From assembly GCF_000374625.1 (NCBI RefSeq), contig NZ_KB894767.1, forward strand, positions 1 through 64,000: 64,000 nt of DNA, in the 5' to 3' direction. The stretch comes from Allobrachymonas chironomi DSM 19884. Its GTDB lineage: Bacteria > Pseudomonadota > Gammaproteobacteria > Burkholderiales > Burkholderiaceae_C. The notes beneath the pieces are model-generated. The model made no database searches, was not told the DNA's origin, and saw only the letters and a program-made list of their open reading frames with translations. Made by a program: the position numbers and the translations under genes. This document shows, in pieces, positions 1 through 10,213 of this stretch (position 1 is its first letter; the number at the start of each line of letters is the position of its first letter).

Positions 1-25
1 TAATTGCTCGTGCGGCTTGACCCTA
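1..25 (+). rRNA. rrl: 23S ribosomal RNA, last ~25 bases (partial)
   Basis: The first bases (TAATTGCTCGTGCGGCTTGA, then CCCT) match the 3' end of betaproteobacterial 23S rRNA and are analogous to the E. coli end TAATGAACCGTGAGGCTTAA. The terminal GGCTTGACC would pair with the 23S 5' end, which lies outside the window. The exact 3' end is uncertain by a few bases. The 5S gene follows at 139, so the window starts inside an rRNA operon read left to right. Confidence 0.75.
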
Positions 26-103
26 TAACTTTGATCGAAGCGATCAAGGATGTTATGCCAGGCGCAATCAAGATGAAGAAGCTGATGAAGACTCTATGAA
101 TTC

Positions 104-127
104 GCCCTGCTGCGCAAGCAGCAGGGC
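104..127 (+). other. Perfect hairpin in the 23S-5S spacer
   Basis: GCCCTGCTGC (104-113), loop GCAA (114-117) and GCAGCAGGGC (118-127) form a perfect 10-bp stem capped by a GNRA tetraloop. It stands 11 bases before the 5S gene and has no U-tract. A role in rRNA maturation (RNase III or RNase E access) or as a structural insulator is an inference. Confidence 0.6.
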
Positions 128-138
128 AACCCGTTAAA

Positions 139-252
139 GCCTGATGACCATAGCGAGTTGGAACCACTCCTTCCCATCCCGAACAGGACAGTGAAACGAC
201 TCTGCGCCGATGATAGTGCGGATTCCCGTGTGAAAGTAGGTCATCGTCAGGC
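139..252 (+). rRNA. rrf: 5S ribosomal RNA
   Basis: The ends GCCTGATGACC (139-149) and GGTCATCGTCAGGC (239-252) pair as the terminal helix. The interior carries the typical 5S blocks: AGCGAGTTGGAACCACTCC, then CCATCCCGAACAGGACAGTG and CGCCGATGATAGTG. The length is about 114 nt. It is the last gene of the rRNA operon that enters from the left edge. Confidence 0.95.
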
Positions 253-268
253 TACTTGCAGCAAGAAA

Positions 269-298
269 AGCGCTCCCTCTCTGGGAGCGCTTTTTTTT
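269..298 (+). terminator. Intrinsic terminator of the rRNA operon
   Basis: AGCGCTCCC (269-277) pairs with GGGAGCGCT (283-291) across a short TCTCT loop and is followed by an uninterrupted run of T to 298. It ends the rRNA transcript 17 bases after 5S and faces the convergent radC gene. Confidence 0.9.
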
Positions 299-330
299 GG
301 TTTGTGGGTTTGCGCTGAACTGCGCCAGCC

Positions 331-1011
331 TCAGGCCGCAGGCATCAGCCCCTCCTCGGCCATCGACAGGGAGCGCCCCTGGGTGACAATCACGTGATCC
401 AGCACCCGGATCTCCAACAGGCCCAGTGCCTGTATCAGCTGGCGCGTCAGCTGCACATCGGCCGCCGAGGGCTGCGTGTGGCCGCTGGGATGGTTGTGGC
501 TGAGCACCACGCTGGCTGCATGGTGGTGCAGTGCCCGCAGCGCCACCTCCCGCGGATAGACACTCGTCTGGTTCAAGGTGCCGCGAAACATAACCTCGAA
601 CTCAAGCAGCTGGTGCTGGCTGTCCAGAAACAGCACGCCAAAGCATTCATGCGCCTTGTGGCCCAGTTGCATCTGAAGGTATTCACGTACCAGTGTCGGG
701 TGATTCAATGCCTGGCGCTTGCGCAGCTGTTCGCCCATTCCCCGCCTGGCCAGCTCCATCACCGCCAGCAACTGGGCACGCTTTGCTGGGCCACCTAGCC
801 CCTTGATGGCTGACAGCTCTTCGGACGGTGCGTGCAACAGTCCTGACAGACCGCCACAGCGATTCAGCAGCATTTGTGACAGGGACAAGACGTTGCAGCC
901 TGATATGCCTGTGCGCAGGAGCAGGGACAGCAATTCAGCATCGGACAATGCGTGTGCGCCCTGGCTCAGGAGCTTTTCTCGTGGACGTGCCTCTAAGGGG
1001 ATGTTCTGCAT
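331..1011 (-). CDS. radC: RadC family protein (JAB/MPN domain)
   Basis: The 226-residue RadC protein has an N-terminal helix-hairpin-helix-like region (about 55-80) and a C-terminal JAMM domain. The metal motif is H172-N-H174-P-S-G with D185 downstream, and the conserved RGT and YPRE segments precede it. The biochemical role is not settled: the old link to DNA repair in E. coli was withdrawn, yet radC is induced with competence genes in several naturally transformable bacteria. Sequence just upstream is very AT-rich, with AATAATACTTTT ending 13 bases before the ATG and no Shine-Dalgarno, which sets this start apart from its neighbours (see findings). It converges on the rRNA terminator. Confidence 0.95.
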   Translation of the reverse strand: MQNIPLEARPREKLLSQGAHALSDAELLSLLLRTGISGCNVLSLSQMLLNRCGGLSGLLHAPSEELSAIKGLGGPAKRAQLLAVMELARRGMGEQLRKRQALNHPTLVREYLQMQLGHKAHECFGVLFLDSQHQLLEFEVMFRGTLNQTSVYPREVALRALHHHAASVVLSHNHPSGHTQPSAADVQLTRQLIQALGLLEIRVLDHVIVTQGRSLSMAEEGLMPAA

Positions 1012-1024
1012 GTCTAATTAGTTA

Positions 1025-1036
1025 AAAAGTATTATT
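1025..1036 (-). promoter_or_regulatory. AT-rich motif AATAATACTTTT upstream of radC
   Basis: Read on the minus strand, AATAATACTTTT lies 13 bases before the radC ATG inside a roughly 25-base almost pure A/T patch. The identical 12-mer recurs upstream of pilV at 29354-29365. In a 62% GC window that is unlikely to be casual, but binding by any factor is only inferred. Confidence 0.45.
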
Positions 1037-1129
1037 TAATTCACCTGCGCATTGTAGCTCTGAATGTTGCTGGATAGCCCGGTACAACGGGCCGATTTAC
1101 AATGTGGGCTATTGCGAAACAGGGAACCC

Positions 1130-1594
1130 ATGACTCAAGCCACTTCTGGCAGCACGCCTGTCGTGCAGCCGCATTCTTTTCTGACGCTCCACTACCGCCT
1201 GTCCGGGTCTCAGGGCGTCATCATCAATACTTTTGAAGGCAAGCCTGCGACCTTGTCGATGGGCTCGGGGGAGCTCTCGGAGTCTGTCGAAACCTATTTG
1301 CTGGGCCTGCCCGAAGGCGCCCACAAGACTTTCCAGATTCCTGCCGGTGTTGCCTTTGGCGAGCGCAATCCGCAGATGCTGCAATGGCTGAAGCGCAGTG
1401 TGCTGGCCGAGATGGGCGACCCGCAGGAGGAGTATGCGGTAGGTGAGGTGGTGCAATTTCCCACCCCGGACGCGCAAGGCATGTTTGCCGGTACTGTCGC
1501 CGAGTTGGCTGAAGAGGCCATCCTGTTTGACTTCAATCACCCGCTGGCTGGCCAGGCGGTCGTGTTTGAAGTGCAGATCATAGGAATCATCTGA
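1130..1594 (+). CDS. fkpB: FKBP-type peptidyl-prolyl isomerase, SlpA/FkpB family
   Basis: The 154-residue protein has the SlpA/FkpB arrangement: an FKBP half (LTLHYRLS near the N-terminus, [15 protein letters not shown]) with an inserted IF domain carrying GVAFGERNP and VVQFPTP, closing with [17 protein letters not shown]. The ATG at 1130 was chosen because AGGGA stands 5 bases upstream; an upstream TTG/ATG extension lacks family similarity. The stop at 1594 is 2 bases before ispH, so the two form an operon, the usual fkpB-ispH pairing in proteobacteria. It acts as a cytoplasmic folding helper or chaperone. Confidence 0.93.
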   Translation: MTQATSGSTPVVQPHSFLTLHYRLSGSQGVIINTFEGKPATLSMGSGELSESVETYLLGLPEGAHKTFQIPAGVAFGERNPQMLQWLKRSVLAEMGDPQEEYAVGEVVQFPTPDAQGMFAGTVAELAEEAILFDFNHPLAGQAVVFEVQIIGII

Positions 1595-1596
1595 TC

Positions 1597-3950
<2,354 letters not shown>

Positions 3951-4046
3951 GGGTTGAGCGCAGAAATTGCAGCACGCTCTTCCAGAAAAGCTGGATCAGA
4001 TGTAAAATGACTAGCTTGACCTGCGCAGCCATGCTGCACAGTCCAC

Positions 4047-4138
4047 GGAGAGGTGGCAGAGTGGTCGAATGCACCGGATTCGAAATCCGGCATACAGGTT
4101 CTCCTGTATCGAGGGTTCGAATCCCTCTCTCTCCGCCA
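4047..4138 (+). tRNA. tRNA-Ser (anticodon CGA)
   Basis: This is a 92-nt class II tRNA with acceptor GGAGAGG / TCTCTCC, discriminator G and an encoded CCA. The anticodon loop TTCGAAA inside CCGGA/TCCGG gives CGA, which reads UCG. A long variable arm (ATACAGG...CCTGTAT) and the T-loop TTCGAAT confirm serine identity. A candidate promoter is TTCCAG (3980-3985), 17 bases, TAAAAT (4003-4008). Confidence 0.96.
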
Positions 4139-4150
4139 AAACAAGAGACG

Positions 4151-4182
4151 GGCACCTGTAGCGTAAGCAACAGGTGCCTTTT
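4151..4182 (+). terminator. Intrinsic terminator of tRNA-Ser
   Basis: GGCACCTGT (4151-4159) pairs with ACAGGTGCC (4170-4178) and is followed by TTTT. It sits 12 bases after the tRNA. Confidence 0.85.
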
Positions 4183-4350
4183 CGTTGCAGGCGTGGCTGC
4201 TAATGGACGGCGTGCTTATACTGAAGTCAGGCGATGTCTGTGACACAGCTAGAGATCGACACATTTTTGTCATATTTCTTTTGCAATCATCTGTCACCAT
4301 AGCGTCTGATACTGCCGCCTGCTGACGGTACTGCATACAAGAAAGGACAC

Positions 4351-5274
4351 ATGATGAGCGCCAAGGGCCAGCTACCCAAGGGTCTGGGAGATCTTTATTA
4401 CCGCATGAGCCAGGAGGCCATGGACAGCTACGACGAGTTTCTCGAGCTGGAAATGGAGGACATGGACACGCTGGACGGAGAATTGCTGCCCGATCAGGAC
4501 ATGCTGGATCGCAAGCTGTATTTCCGTGAGCTGCTGCGCTTGCAGGCCGAGTTGGTCAAGCTCCAGGACTGGGTGCAGGCCACCAAGGAAAAGGTGGTGA
4601 TCGTGTTTGAAGGCCGCGATTCGGCCGGCAAGGGCGGCGTGATCAAGCGTATCACCCAGCGCCTGAATCCGCGTGTGGTACGTGTGGCAGCGCTGCCGGC
4701 ACCGAACGACCGCGAGCGCACGCAGTGGTATTTCCAGCGCTATGTGTCGCATCTGCCGGCAGGTGGCGAGATCGTGCTGTTTGACCGCAGCTGGTACAAC
4801 CGCGCCGGTGTCGAGCATGTGATGGGCTTCTGTACGGATGAGGAGTACGAGGAATTTTTCCGCAGCGTGCCGGAGTTCGAGCGCATGCTGGTGCGCTCCG
4901 GTATCCGTCTGCTGAAGTACTGGTTCTCGATCACCGACGAGGAGCAGCATGCGCGCTTCATGAGTCGCATCCATGATCCGCTCAAGCAATGGAAGCTGAG
5001 CCCGATGGACCTGCAGAGCCGGGTGCGCTGGGAGCGTTATACCCATGCCAAGGAAGCGATGCTGGAACGCACCCACATTCCCGAGGCACCGTGGTGGGTG
5101 GTGCAGGCTGTGGACAAGAAGAAGGCGCGCCTGAACTGTATCAGCCACATTCTGGACAGCATGCCCTACCAGGAAGTCGAGCGCGAGGAAGTGGTGCTGC
5201 CTGAACGTACGCGTCACCCGGATTATGTGCGTCATCCGATTCCGGATTCGATGTACGTGCCTGAGCGCTACTGA
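4351..5274 (+). CDS. ppk2: Polyphosphate kinase 2 (PPK2 family)
   Basis: The 307-residue PPK2 transfers phosphate between polyphosphate and nucleoside di- or monophosphates in the cytoplasm. The P-loop is GRDSAGKGG near residue 90, and the lid and Walker B segments are RVAALPAPNDRERTQWYFQRY and DRSWYNRAGVEHVMGF. The single-domain size and an acidic N-terminal extension (residues 20-50) suit class I PPK2, for which GDP or ADP is the usual acceptor. The gene is monocistronic between two terminators. The start could be either of two adjacent ATGs (4351 or 4354), with AAAGGA upstream. CTGTCAC/TTGTCAT elements 55-85 bases upstream faintly resemble Pho half-sites. Confidence 0.93.
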   Translation: MMSAKGQLPKGLGDLYYRMSQEAMDSYDEFLELEMEDMDTLDGELLPDQDMLDRKLYFRELLRLQAELVKLQDWVQATKEKVVIVFEGRDSAGKGGVIKRITQRLNPRVVRVAALPAPNDRERTQWYFQRYVSHLPAGGEIVLFDRSWYNRAGVEHVMGFCTDEEYEEFFRSVPEFERMLVRSGIRLLKYWFSITDEEQHARFMSRIHDPLKQWKLSPMDLQSRVRWERYTHAKEAMLERTHIPEAPWWVVQAVDKKKARLNCISHILDSMPYQEVEREEVVLPERTRHPDYVRHPIPDSMYVPERY

Positions 5275-5319
5275 CGGCAAGAGTCCGCCACGATGCGGAC
5301 TCCGCGGAAGAGATATCCA

Positions 5320-5349
5320 CCCCATCTGGCGATGCCGATGGGGTTTTTT
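5320..5349 (+). terminator. Intrinsic terminator of ppk2
   Basis: CCCCATC (5320-5326) pairs with GATGGGG (5337-5343) and is followed by six T. A second stem, AGTCCGC/GCGGACT, lies just upstream at 5282-5301. Confidence 0.85.
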
Positions 5350-5539
5350 GTGTCGTGCACCAGGAGTTGGTGGGTGAGGCAGGGTTTATTCTGGTGATAC
5401 ACAGGGCATGACTGTCATATTTCAGCTATATGATGAGTGTAGCCATTCTTGGCTTTCCGGGTCCGCTGCCTTTGGCAGGGGCTGAAGGTGTCTGCAAGCC
5501 GGGTCCGGCCGAATCCCAACAACATGCTAGGAGATCAAC

Positions 5540-6724
5540 ATGTCGCGTGAAGTCGTAGTTGTCAGCGCTGTCCGTACTGCCATTGGTGGATACGGCGGCA
5601 GCCTGAAGGATGTTCCCACCACCGAACTGGCAGCCCTCGTGGTGCGTGAGTCGCTGGCGCGTGGCAATGTCGAAGGCAAGGATGTGGGTCATGTGGTGTT
5701 CGGCCACGTGGTGAATACCGAGCCGAAGGACATGTACCTGTCCCGCGTTGCGACTGTCAATGGCGGTTGTTCGATCGAGACGCCGGCCTATAACGTCAAC
5801 CGCCTGTGCGGTTCCGGCCTGCAGGCGATCGTGTCTGCCAGCCAGTCCATCCTGCTGGGTGATTGCGATGTGGCCATCGGTGGTGGTGCCGAGAACATGA
5901 GCCGTGCTCCGTATGCGGCCCTGACGGCCCGCTGGGGTGCCCGCATGGGTGATACCAAGATGGTCGACATGATGGTCGGTGCCCTGCACGATCCGTTCCA
6001 GACCATCCACATGGGTGTGACGGCCGAGAACGTGGCCAAGGACTTCAACATCACGCGTGAAGACCAGGATGCGCTGGCGCTGGAAAGCCACCAGCGCGCC
6101 GAAAAGGCCTGGGCCGAAGGCCGTTTCAAGGACCAGATCGTGCCGGTGACCATCAAGGGCCGCAAGGGCGATGTGGTGTTCGAGCAGGACGAGCACTTCC
6201 GCACGGGTGCCAAGATCGAGGACTTCCAGAAGATGAAGCCGGTGTTCGTGAAGGAAAACGGCACCGTGACTGCTGCCAACGCTTCGGGCATCAACGACGC
6301 GGCTGCAGCCGTGGTGCTGATGGACGGCGAGGCTGCCAAGGCCCGTGGTGCCAAGCCGCTGGCGCGTCTGGTGGGTTATGCCCACGCTGGCGTGGAGCCG
6401 CGCATCATGGGTATCGGACCGGTGCCGGCATCCAACCTGGTGCTGAAGAAGCTGGGCCTGACGATCAATGACATGGATGTGATCGAGGCGAACGAGGCAT
6501 TTGCGGCCCAGGCCTGTGCCGTGACGCGTGGCCTGAATGCCGATCCGGCCAAGGTCAACCCGAACGGTTCCGGCATTTCGCTGGGTCACCCGATTGGTGC
6601 GACCGGTGCCGTGATCACGGTGAAGGCCATCCATGAACTGCATCGCACGGGCGGCCGCTATGCGCTGGTCACCATGTGTATCGGTGGCGGTCAGGGTATT
6701 GCTGCCGTGTTCGAGCGCATGTAA
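5540..6724 (+). CDS. bktB: Beta-ketothiolase BktB (acetyl-CoA acyltransferase)
   Basis: The 394-residue thiolase has the same length as Cupriavidus BktB and reads closely like it, with SREVVVVSAVRTAIGGYGG at the N-terminus. The acyl-accepting cysteine is C90 in NRLCGSGLQAI. H350 is in GHPIGATGA and the second catalytic cysteine C380 in MCIGGGQGIAA. The enzyme condenses or cleaves beta-ketoacyl-CoAs, and in PHA makers it supplies C4-C5 monomers. The gene is monocistronic, with AGGAGA before the ATG. No phaA, phaB or phaC lies nearby, so a general fatty-acid role is equally possible; the esterase at 43138 is the only other PHA-like gene here. Confidence 0.93.
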   Translation: MSREVVVVSAVRTAIGGYGGSLKDVPTTELAALVVRESLARGNVEGKDVGHVVFGHVVNTEPKDMYLSRVATVNGGCSIETPAYNVNRLCGSGLQAIVSASQSILLGDCDVAIGGGAENMSRAPYAALTARWGARMGDTKMVDMMVGALHDPFQTIHMGVTAENVAKDFNITREDQDALALESHQRAEKAWAEGRFKDQIVPVTIKGRKGDVVFEQDEHFRTGAKIEDFQKMKPVFVKENGTVTAANASGINDAAAAVVLMDGEAAKARGAKPLARLVGYAHAGVEPRIMGIGPVPASNLVLKKLGLTINDMDVIEANEAFAAQACAVTRGLNADPAKVNPNGSGISLGHPIGATGAVITVKAIHELHRTGGRYALVTMCIGGGQGIAAVFERM

Positions 6725-6745
6725 TTACATGACTGCCTGAAGGCG

Positions 6746-6779
6746 CAAGAGCCGCTGCACGGGAGTGCAGCGGCTCTTG
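6746..6779. terminator. Hairpin terminator between bktB and sbcB
   Basis: A 15-bp perfect stem CAAGAGCCGCTGCAC / GTGCAGCGGCTCTTG with a GGGA loop lies between the two convergent genes. The flanking U-tracts are poor on both strands, so it is probably bidirectional but of moderate strength. Confidence 0.75.
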
Positions 6780-6798
6780 TCATTTGGGAGGAGGGGGG

Positions 6799-8244
6799 TC
6801 AGTCGAAGGAGGCGATCTGTTCGGCGTAGTCGTGCAGGGCCATCAGGATGGATTCGCTGCGCGTATCCAGTGCCTGCTCCTGCAGCTGGTCCAGTTCGGC
6901 CAGCAGCTGATCGATGGAACGGGCTCCGTCCTGACCGTCCAGCAGGCGGGCAGCGCAATGCTGCTGCCATTGCTCCTGCTCTTCCGGTGTCAGGCTGTCC
7001 GGATGGTTGCGGGCGCGGTAGCGGAATACCAGCTCGGCCAGGCGTTCGTCCTGGAAGCGGGTGCGGTCCTGCGCCAGCTGGGCCGGAGACAGGGTGCGCA
7101 GCTGCTCCAGCTTGCGGCGGTCGCCATCACCGAGAAAGCCGCCATACAGGTCGGCATCCACATCGACCGCTTCACTGCTGGCAGGGCGCTGCAGTACCTG
7201 CTCCCAGATGGCGCTCATGTCGGGCAGGTCACGCGCGATGATGGCGTGCTGCCGGCTGCGTTCCTTGTCGATTTGCCACAGGGCGGCACGTTCGTCGGGC
7301 AGGGTGCCCCAGTTGCGCACGACCATCGGTGAGCGGTTCAGCTGGATGCTGCTGATTGGCAAGCGCTGCATGCCTTCAGGCAGGGCATCGCGCCGGCTGA
7401 ACAGGCGCAGCCGGATGGTGTCGGCATCCAGTGTGGCCAGTTCGGACGGATCGTGGCGCAGGTCCCAGGCCAGGATCTCGTTGCGGTTGCCAGGATGGTT
7501 GCACAGCGGCCACATCAGGGCGGTGCAGCCGTACTCGGTCGGAATCATGCCGCTGATGTGCACGAAAGGGCGTGCCTGCTGCTGTGTGGCGGGCAGGCCA
7601 AGCTCTTCGGCAACCGCATGCTTGCTGCGCAGGCGCAGGGCAAAGTCGAACAGCCTGGGCTGGCGTTCACGCAGCAGGCGTGCCAGGGCGATGGTGGCGC
7701 GTACATCGGACAAGGCGTCGTGTGCGGCTGCGTGCTCCAGGCCGTTGGCAGCGCTCAGTTTTTCCAGGCGGAAGCTGGGCTTGCCGTCCACTTCGGGCCA
7801 CTGGATGCCTTGCGGGCGCAGTGCCCAGGTCATGCGTACCACATCCAGCAGATCCCAGCGACTGCAGCCGTTTTGCCATTCGCGGCCATAGGGATCGATC
7901 AGGTTGCGCCAGAACAGGAAGCGGGTGAATTCGTCGTCGAAGCGGATCGTGTTGTAGCCAACGCCGATGGTGCCGGGCTGAGAAAGCTCATCGTGGATGC
8001 GCCGGGCGAACTGCCATTCGGGCAGGCCGTTTTCCAGGCATTGCTGCGGCGTGATGCCGGTGATCAGGCAGGAGCCCGGGTCGGGCAGATAGTCGGGGGC
8101 CGGCTGACACAGGATATTGATCGGCTCGCCAATCGGGTTGAGGTCGGCGTCGGTGCGGATGGCGGCAAACTGGGCCGGACGATCCTTGCGTGCGTCGGTG
8201 CCAAAGGTTTCGTAGTCGTGCCAGAGAAAGGTGATGGGCGTCAT
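6799..8244 (-). CDS. sbcB: Exodeoxyribonuclease I
   Basis: The 481-residue ExoI degrades single-stranded DNA 3' to 5' and acts in recombination and mismatch repair. The DEDD exonuclease motif I is HDYETFGTDARKDRPAQF (residues 9-26), motif II includes GYNTIRFDDEF and motif III is HDALSDVRATI. Next comes the SH3-like ExoI accessory segment (PLCNHPGNRNEILAWDL) and a helical C-terminus with the DLYGGFL block. The size equals the family norm (about 475). The upstream hydrolase gene ends only 9 bases before the ATG, so they are probably cotranscribed. Confidence 0.96.
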   Translation of the reverse strand: MTPITFLWHDYETFGTDARKDRPAQFAAIRTDADLNPIGEPINILCQPAPDYLPDPGSCLITGITPQQCLENGLPEWQFARRIHDELSQPGTIGVGYNTIRFDDEFTRFLFWRNLIDPYGREWQNGCSRWDLLDVVRMTWALRPQGIQWPEVDGKPSFRLEKLSAANGLEHAAAHDALSDVRATIALARLLRERQPRLFDFALRLRSKHAVAEELGLPATQQQARPFVHISGMIPTEYGCTALMWPLCNHPGNRNEILAWDLRHDPSELATLDADTIRLRLFSRRDALPEGMQRLPISSIQLNRSPMVVRNWGTLPDERAALWQIDKERSRQHAIIARDLPDMSAIWEQVLQRPASSEAVDVDADLYGGFLGDGDRRKLEQLRTLSPAQLAQDRTRFQDERLAELVFRYRARNHPDSLTPEEQEQWQQHCAARLLDGQDGARSIDQLLAELDQLQEQALDTRSESILMALHDYAEQIASFD

Positions 8245-8253
8245 GGCCTGGTG

Positions 8254-9183
8254 TTACTCCTGCAGGAAAGCATCGATCAGGGTGGCCAGCGCGGCGGGCT
8301 GGTCGTGGTGCAGCATGTGGCCGGCATCCTGGACCACGGCGTGGCGCAGCGTGGCAATGGCAGTCATGCGCTGCAGATACTCGGCCTGGGTGTAGCGTTC
8401 GCCCCAGAAGGCCGCCAGGCTGTCGTCGCTGGCGCTGATGCTCAGCGTGGGGGCCTGGATGCGGCGCAGCACGGCATCGGCTTCAGCCACGTGGTACAGA
8501 TGGGCGCTGGGGACCTTGTGTGCGGCATGGGCGCGGATATGCCAGCGGCCATCGGCCTGCGGCTGTGCCCACTGGCTGGCCAGCCACAGCGCCTTGGCAT
8601 CGTCCAGCCGCGGGTTGGTTTTTTGCAGCCGGGCGGCCACGCTGGCCTGGTCGGGGTAGCTGTGCAGCTGCTTTTCGCCCTGGCGCTGTGCCTTGACCTG
8701 CTGCATCCAGTCACGCAGGCGGCCGGGGGCCTGCTCCGCTTGCGTGGCGGGCAGGCCAAAGCCTTCCAGGTTGACCAGCTTGCGGATGCGCTCCGGGCGC
8801 AGGCCGGCGTATTGGGTGGCGATGTTGCCGCCCATGCTGTGTCCGACCAGGTCGACCGGTTGCTGCGGCGAGAGCTGGTCCAGCAGGTAGTCCAGATCCA
8901 GCAGGTAGTCGGCAAACAGGAAGTGGTCGATCTGTTGTGGCACGACCGTAGCGCCAAAACCGCGCCAGTCGGGTGCCACGATGGCGTAATCGGGCGGCAG
9001 GGCGTCGACCAGGAACTGGTAGGAGGCCGCCACGTCCATCCAGCCGTGCGCCAGCACCAGCAGGGGCTGGTCGACACGGGGCTCGCCCCAGCGTAGCAGA
9101 TGGTAGTCAAGACCGCGCACCGGCAGCGTACAGGAGCGGGCAGGGCGCAGCGGGGTATAGGGGGTAGGGGCAGTGGTGTTCAC
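8254..9183 (-). CDS. Alpha/beta-fold hydrolase
   Basis: The 309-residue alpha/beta hydrolase has an oxyanion segment HGWMDVAASY, nucleophile elbow GHSMGG, a probable acid in SISASDDSLAA and a late histidine in DAGHMLHHDQP. The sequence PDWRGFGATV is typical of serine esterases and epoxide-hydrolase relatives. No signal peptide or lid signature reveals the substrate. It precedes sbcB by 9 bases and has its own start after the ompA-type terminator at 9215. The fold is firm but the function is unknown. Confidence 0.85.
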   Translation of the reverse strand: MNTTAPTPYTPLRPARSCTLPVRGLDYHLLRWGEPRVDQPLLVLAHGWMDVAASYQFLVDALPPDYAIVAPDWRGFGATVVPQQIDHFLFADYLLDLDYLLDQLSPQQPVDLVGHSMGGNIATQYAGLRPERIRKLVNLEGFGLPATQAEQAPGRLRDWMQQVKAQRQGEKQLHSYPDQASVAARLQKTNPRLDDAKALWLASQWAQPQADGRWHIRAHAAHKVPSAHLYHVAEADAVLRRIQAPTLSISASDDSLAAFWGERYTQAEYLQRMTAIATLRHAVVQDAGHMLHHDQPAALATLIDAFLQE

Positions 9184-9214
9184 GGCCTAGATGGTAGCGC
9201 AGTGCAGCGCCATG

Positions 9215-9252
9215 AAAAACACCCCAAAAGTGGGTGTCCAGCTTTTGGGGTG
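9215..9252 (-). terminator. Intrinsic terminator of the YiaD-like lipoprotein gene
   Basis: On the minus strand CACCCCAAAAG pairs with CTTTTGGGGTG (9220-9230 with 9242-9252), followed by GTTTTTC. It separates the lipoprotein gene from the hydrolase-sbcB unit. Confidence 0.85.
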
Positions 9253-9290
9253 CAGTTCAGGCCTCAGTCCGGCGTACCGGACCGGGGCGA

Positions 9291-9959
9291 TCAGCGGGCA
9301 GCTTCAGCCACGTAGATTTCCACGCGACGGTTCTGGGCGCGGCCATCCACGGTGGCGTTGCTGGCCACCGGCTGGGTAGAGCCGGCACCAGAGGTCATGA
9401 TGCGGTTGGAGGCGACGCCACGGCTCACCAGATAGTTCTTGGCGGCGTTGGCGCGGTTCAGCGACAGCGGGTTGTTGATGGCGTCAGTGCCGGTGCTGTC
9501 GGTGTGGCCGATGATGCTCACGGTGGTTACCGGGTTCTGGTTCAGCGTGGTAGCCAGGGTGTTCAGCACCGAGTACATGTTGGCGTTCAGCGTGGCGGAG
9601 CCGGTGGCAAAGCCTGCATCAGCCGGCACGTTGATCTTCAGGCGGTTGTCGGCAGTCTGGGTGACCTGAACCGGAGTGCCTGCCGTGGCGGCCTGCATCT
9701 GCTGCTTTTGCTTTTCCATGTGGTTGGACCACAGGTAGGTGCCCGTACCACCCACGGCTGCACCAATCAGTGCGCCCTTCAAGGTGTCGGTGCCATCCTG
9801 GTGGTGGCCGATGGCAGCGCCAGCCAGCGCGCCCACGGCCGTACCGATGGCGGTGTTGCGCTGGGTGGTGGTCATGGTGCTGGTGCCGTCAGCAGCACAG
9901 CCAGCCAGCAGGCCAGCGGCAGTAGCAGCAACGGTCAGGGAAGCAAGCGTCTTCTTCAT
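9291..9959 (-). CDS. OmpA-domain outer-membrane lipoprotein, YiaD-like
   Basis: The 222-residue lipoprotein begins MKKTLASLTVAATAAGLLAGC, whose LLAGC lipobox predicts lipidation of C21. A glycine-zipper stretch (about 40-80: GTAVGALAGAAIG, GALIGAAVGGTG) is followed by a linker rich in K and Q and a C-terminal OmpA peptidoglycan-binding domain. That domain has IIGHTDSTG, LSLNRANAAKNYL and GRAQNRRVEI. It tethers outer membrane to cell wall, like YiaD and Pal relatives. AAGGAG stands 8 bases before the chosen ATG, so the 13 codons further upstream are rejected. Confidence 0.92.
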   Translation of the reverse strand: MKKTLASLTVAATAAGLLAGCAADGTSTMTTTQRNTAIGTAVGALAGAAIGHHQDGTDTLKGALIGAAVGGTGTYLWSNHMEKQKQQMQAATAGTPVQVTQTADNRLKINVPADAGFATGSATLNANMYSVLNTLATTLNQNPVTTVSIIGHTDSTGTDAINNPLSLNRANAAKNYLVSRGVASNRIMTSGAGSTQPVASNATVDGRAQNRRVEIYVAEAAR

Positions 9960-10213
9960 GTTCAAATCTCCTTGATATGAATTGCCGTGACTTGGCAACG
10001 ACCTGATTCTAGGCAGCTGTTACAGGTCCCGATGTAGGAAACCGCTGATGTTGACGGTAATTCTTTGTATCTTGTGCGTATTACTTGGCACTTTGCAGGG
10101 CAACCTTTCACGCGGTTCGCGCAGCCTGTCATCGGCGAGCTGTCGGCAGGCCTCGGACAGACGCGAAAAATCTGTTACAAACAGCCTGATCCCTGTCTGA
10201 ATAGCACACCCTC

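Noticed and set aside
158..397. Small ORF across 5S rRNA and radC end
   Set aside because: It overlaps the 5S gene and its terminator and has no coding support.
10076..10083. Another AGTAATAC (minus strand) upstream of the YiaD-like gene
   Set aside because: Only 8 bases, without the TTTT tail or AT-rich context, so not counted with the radC/pilV motif.
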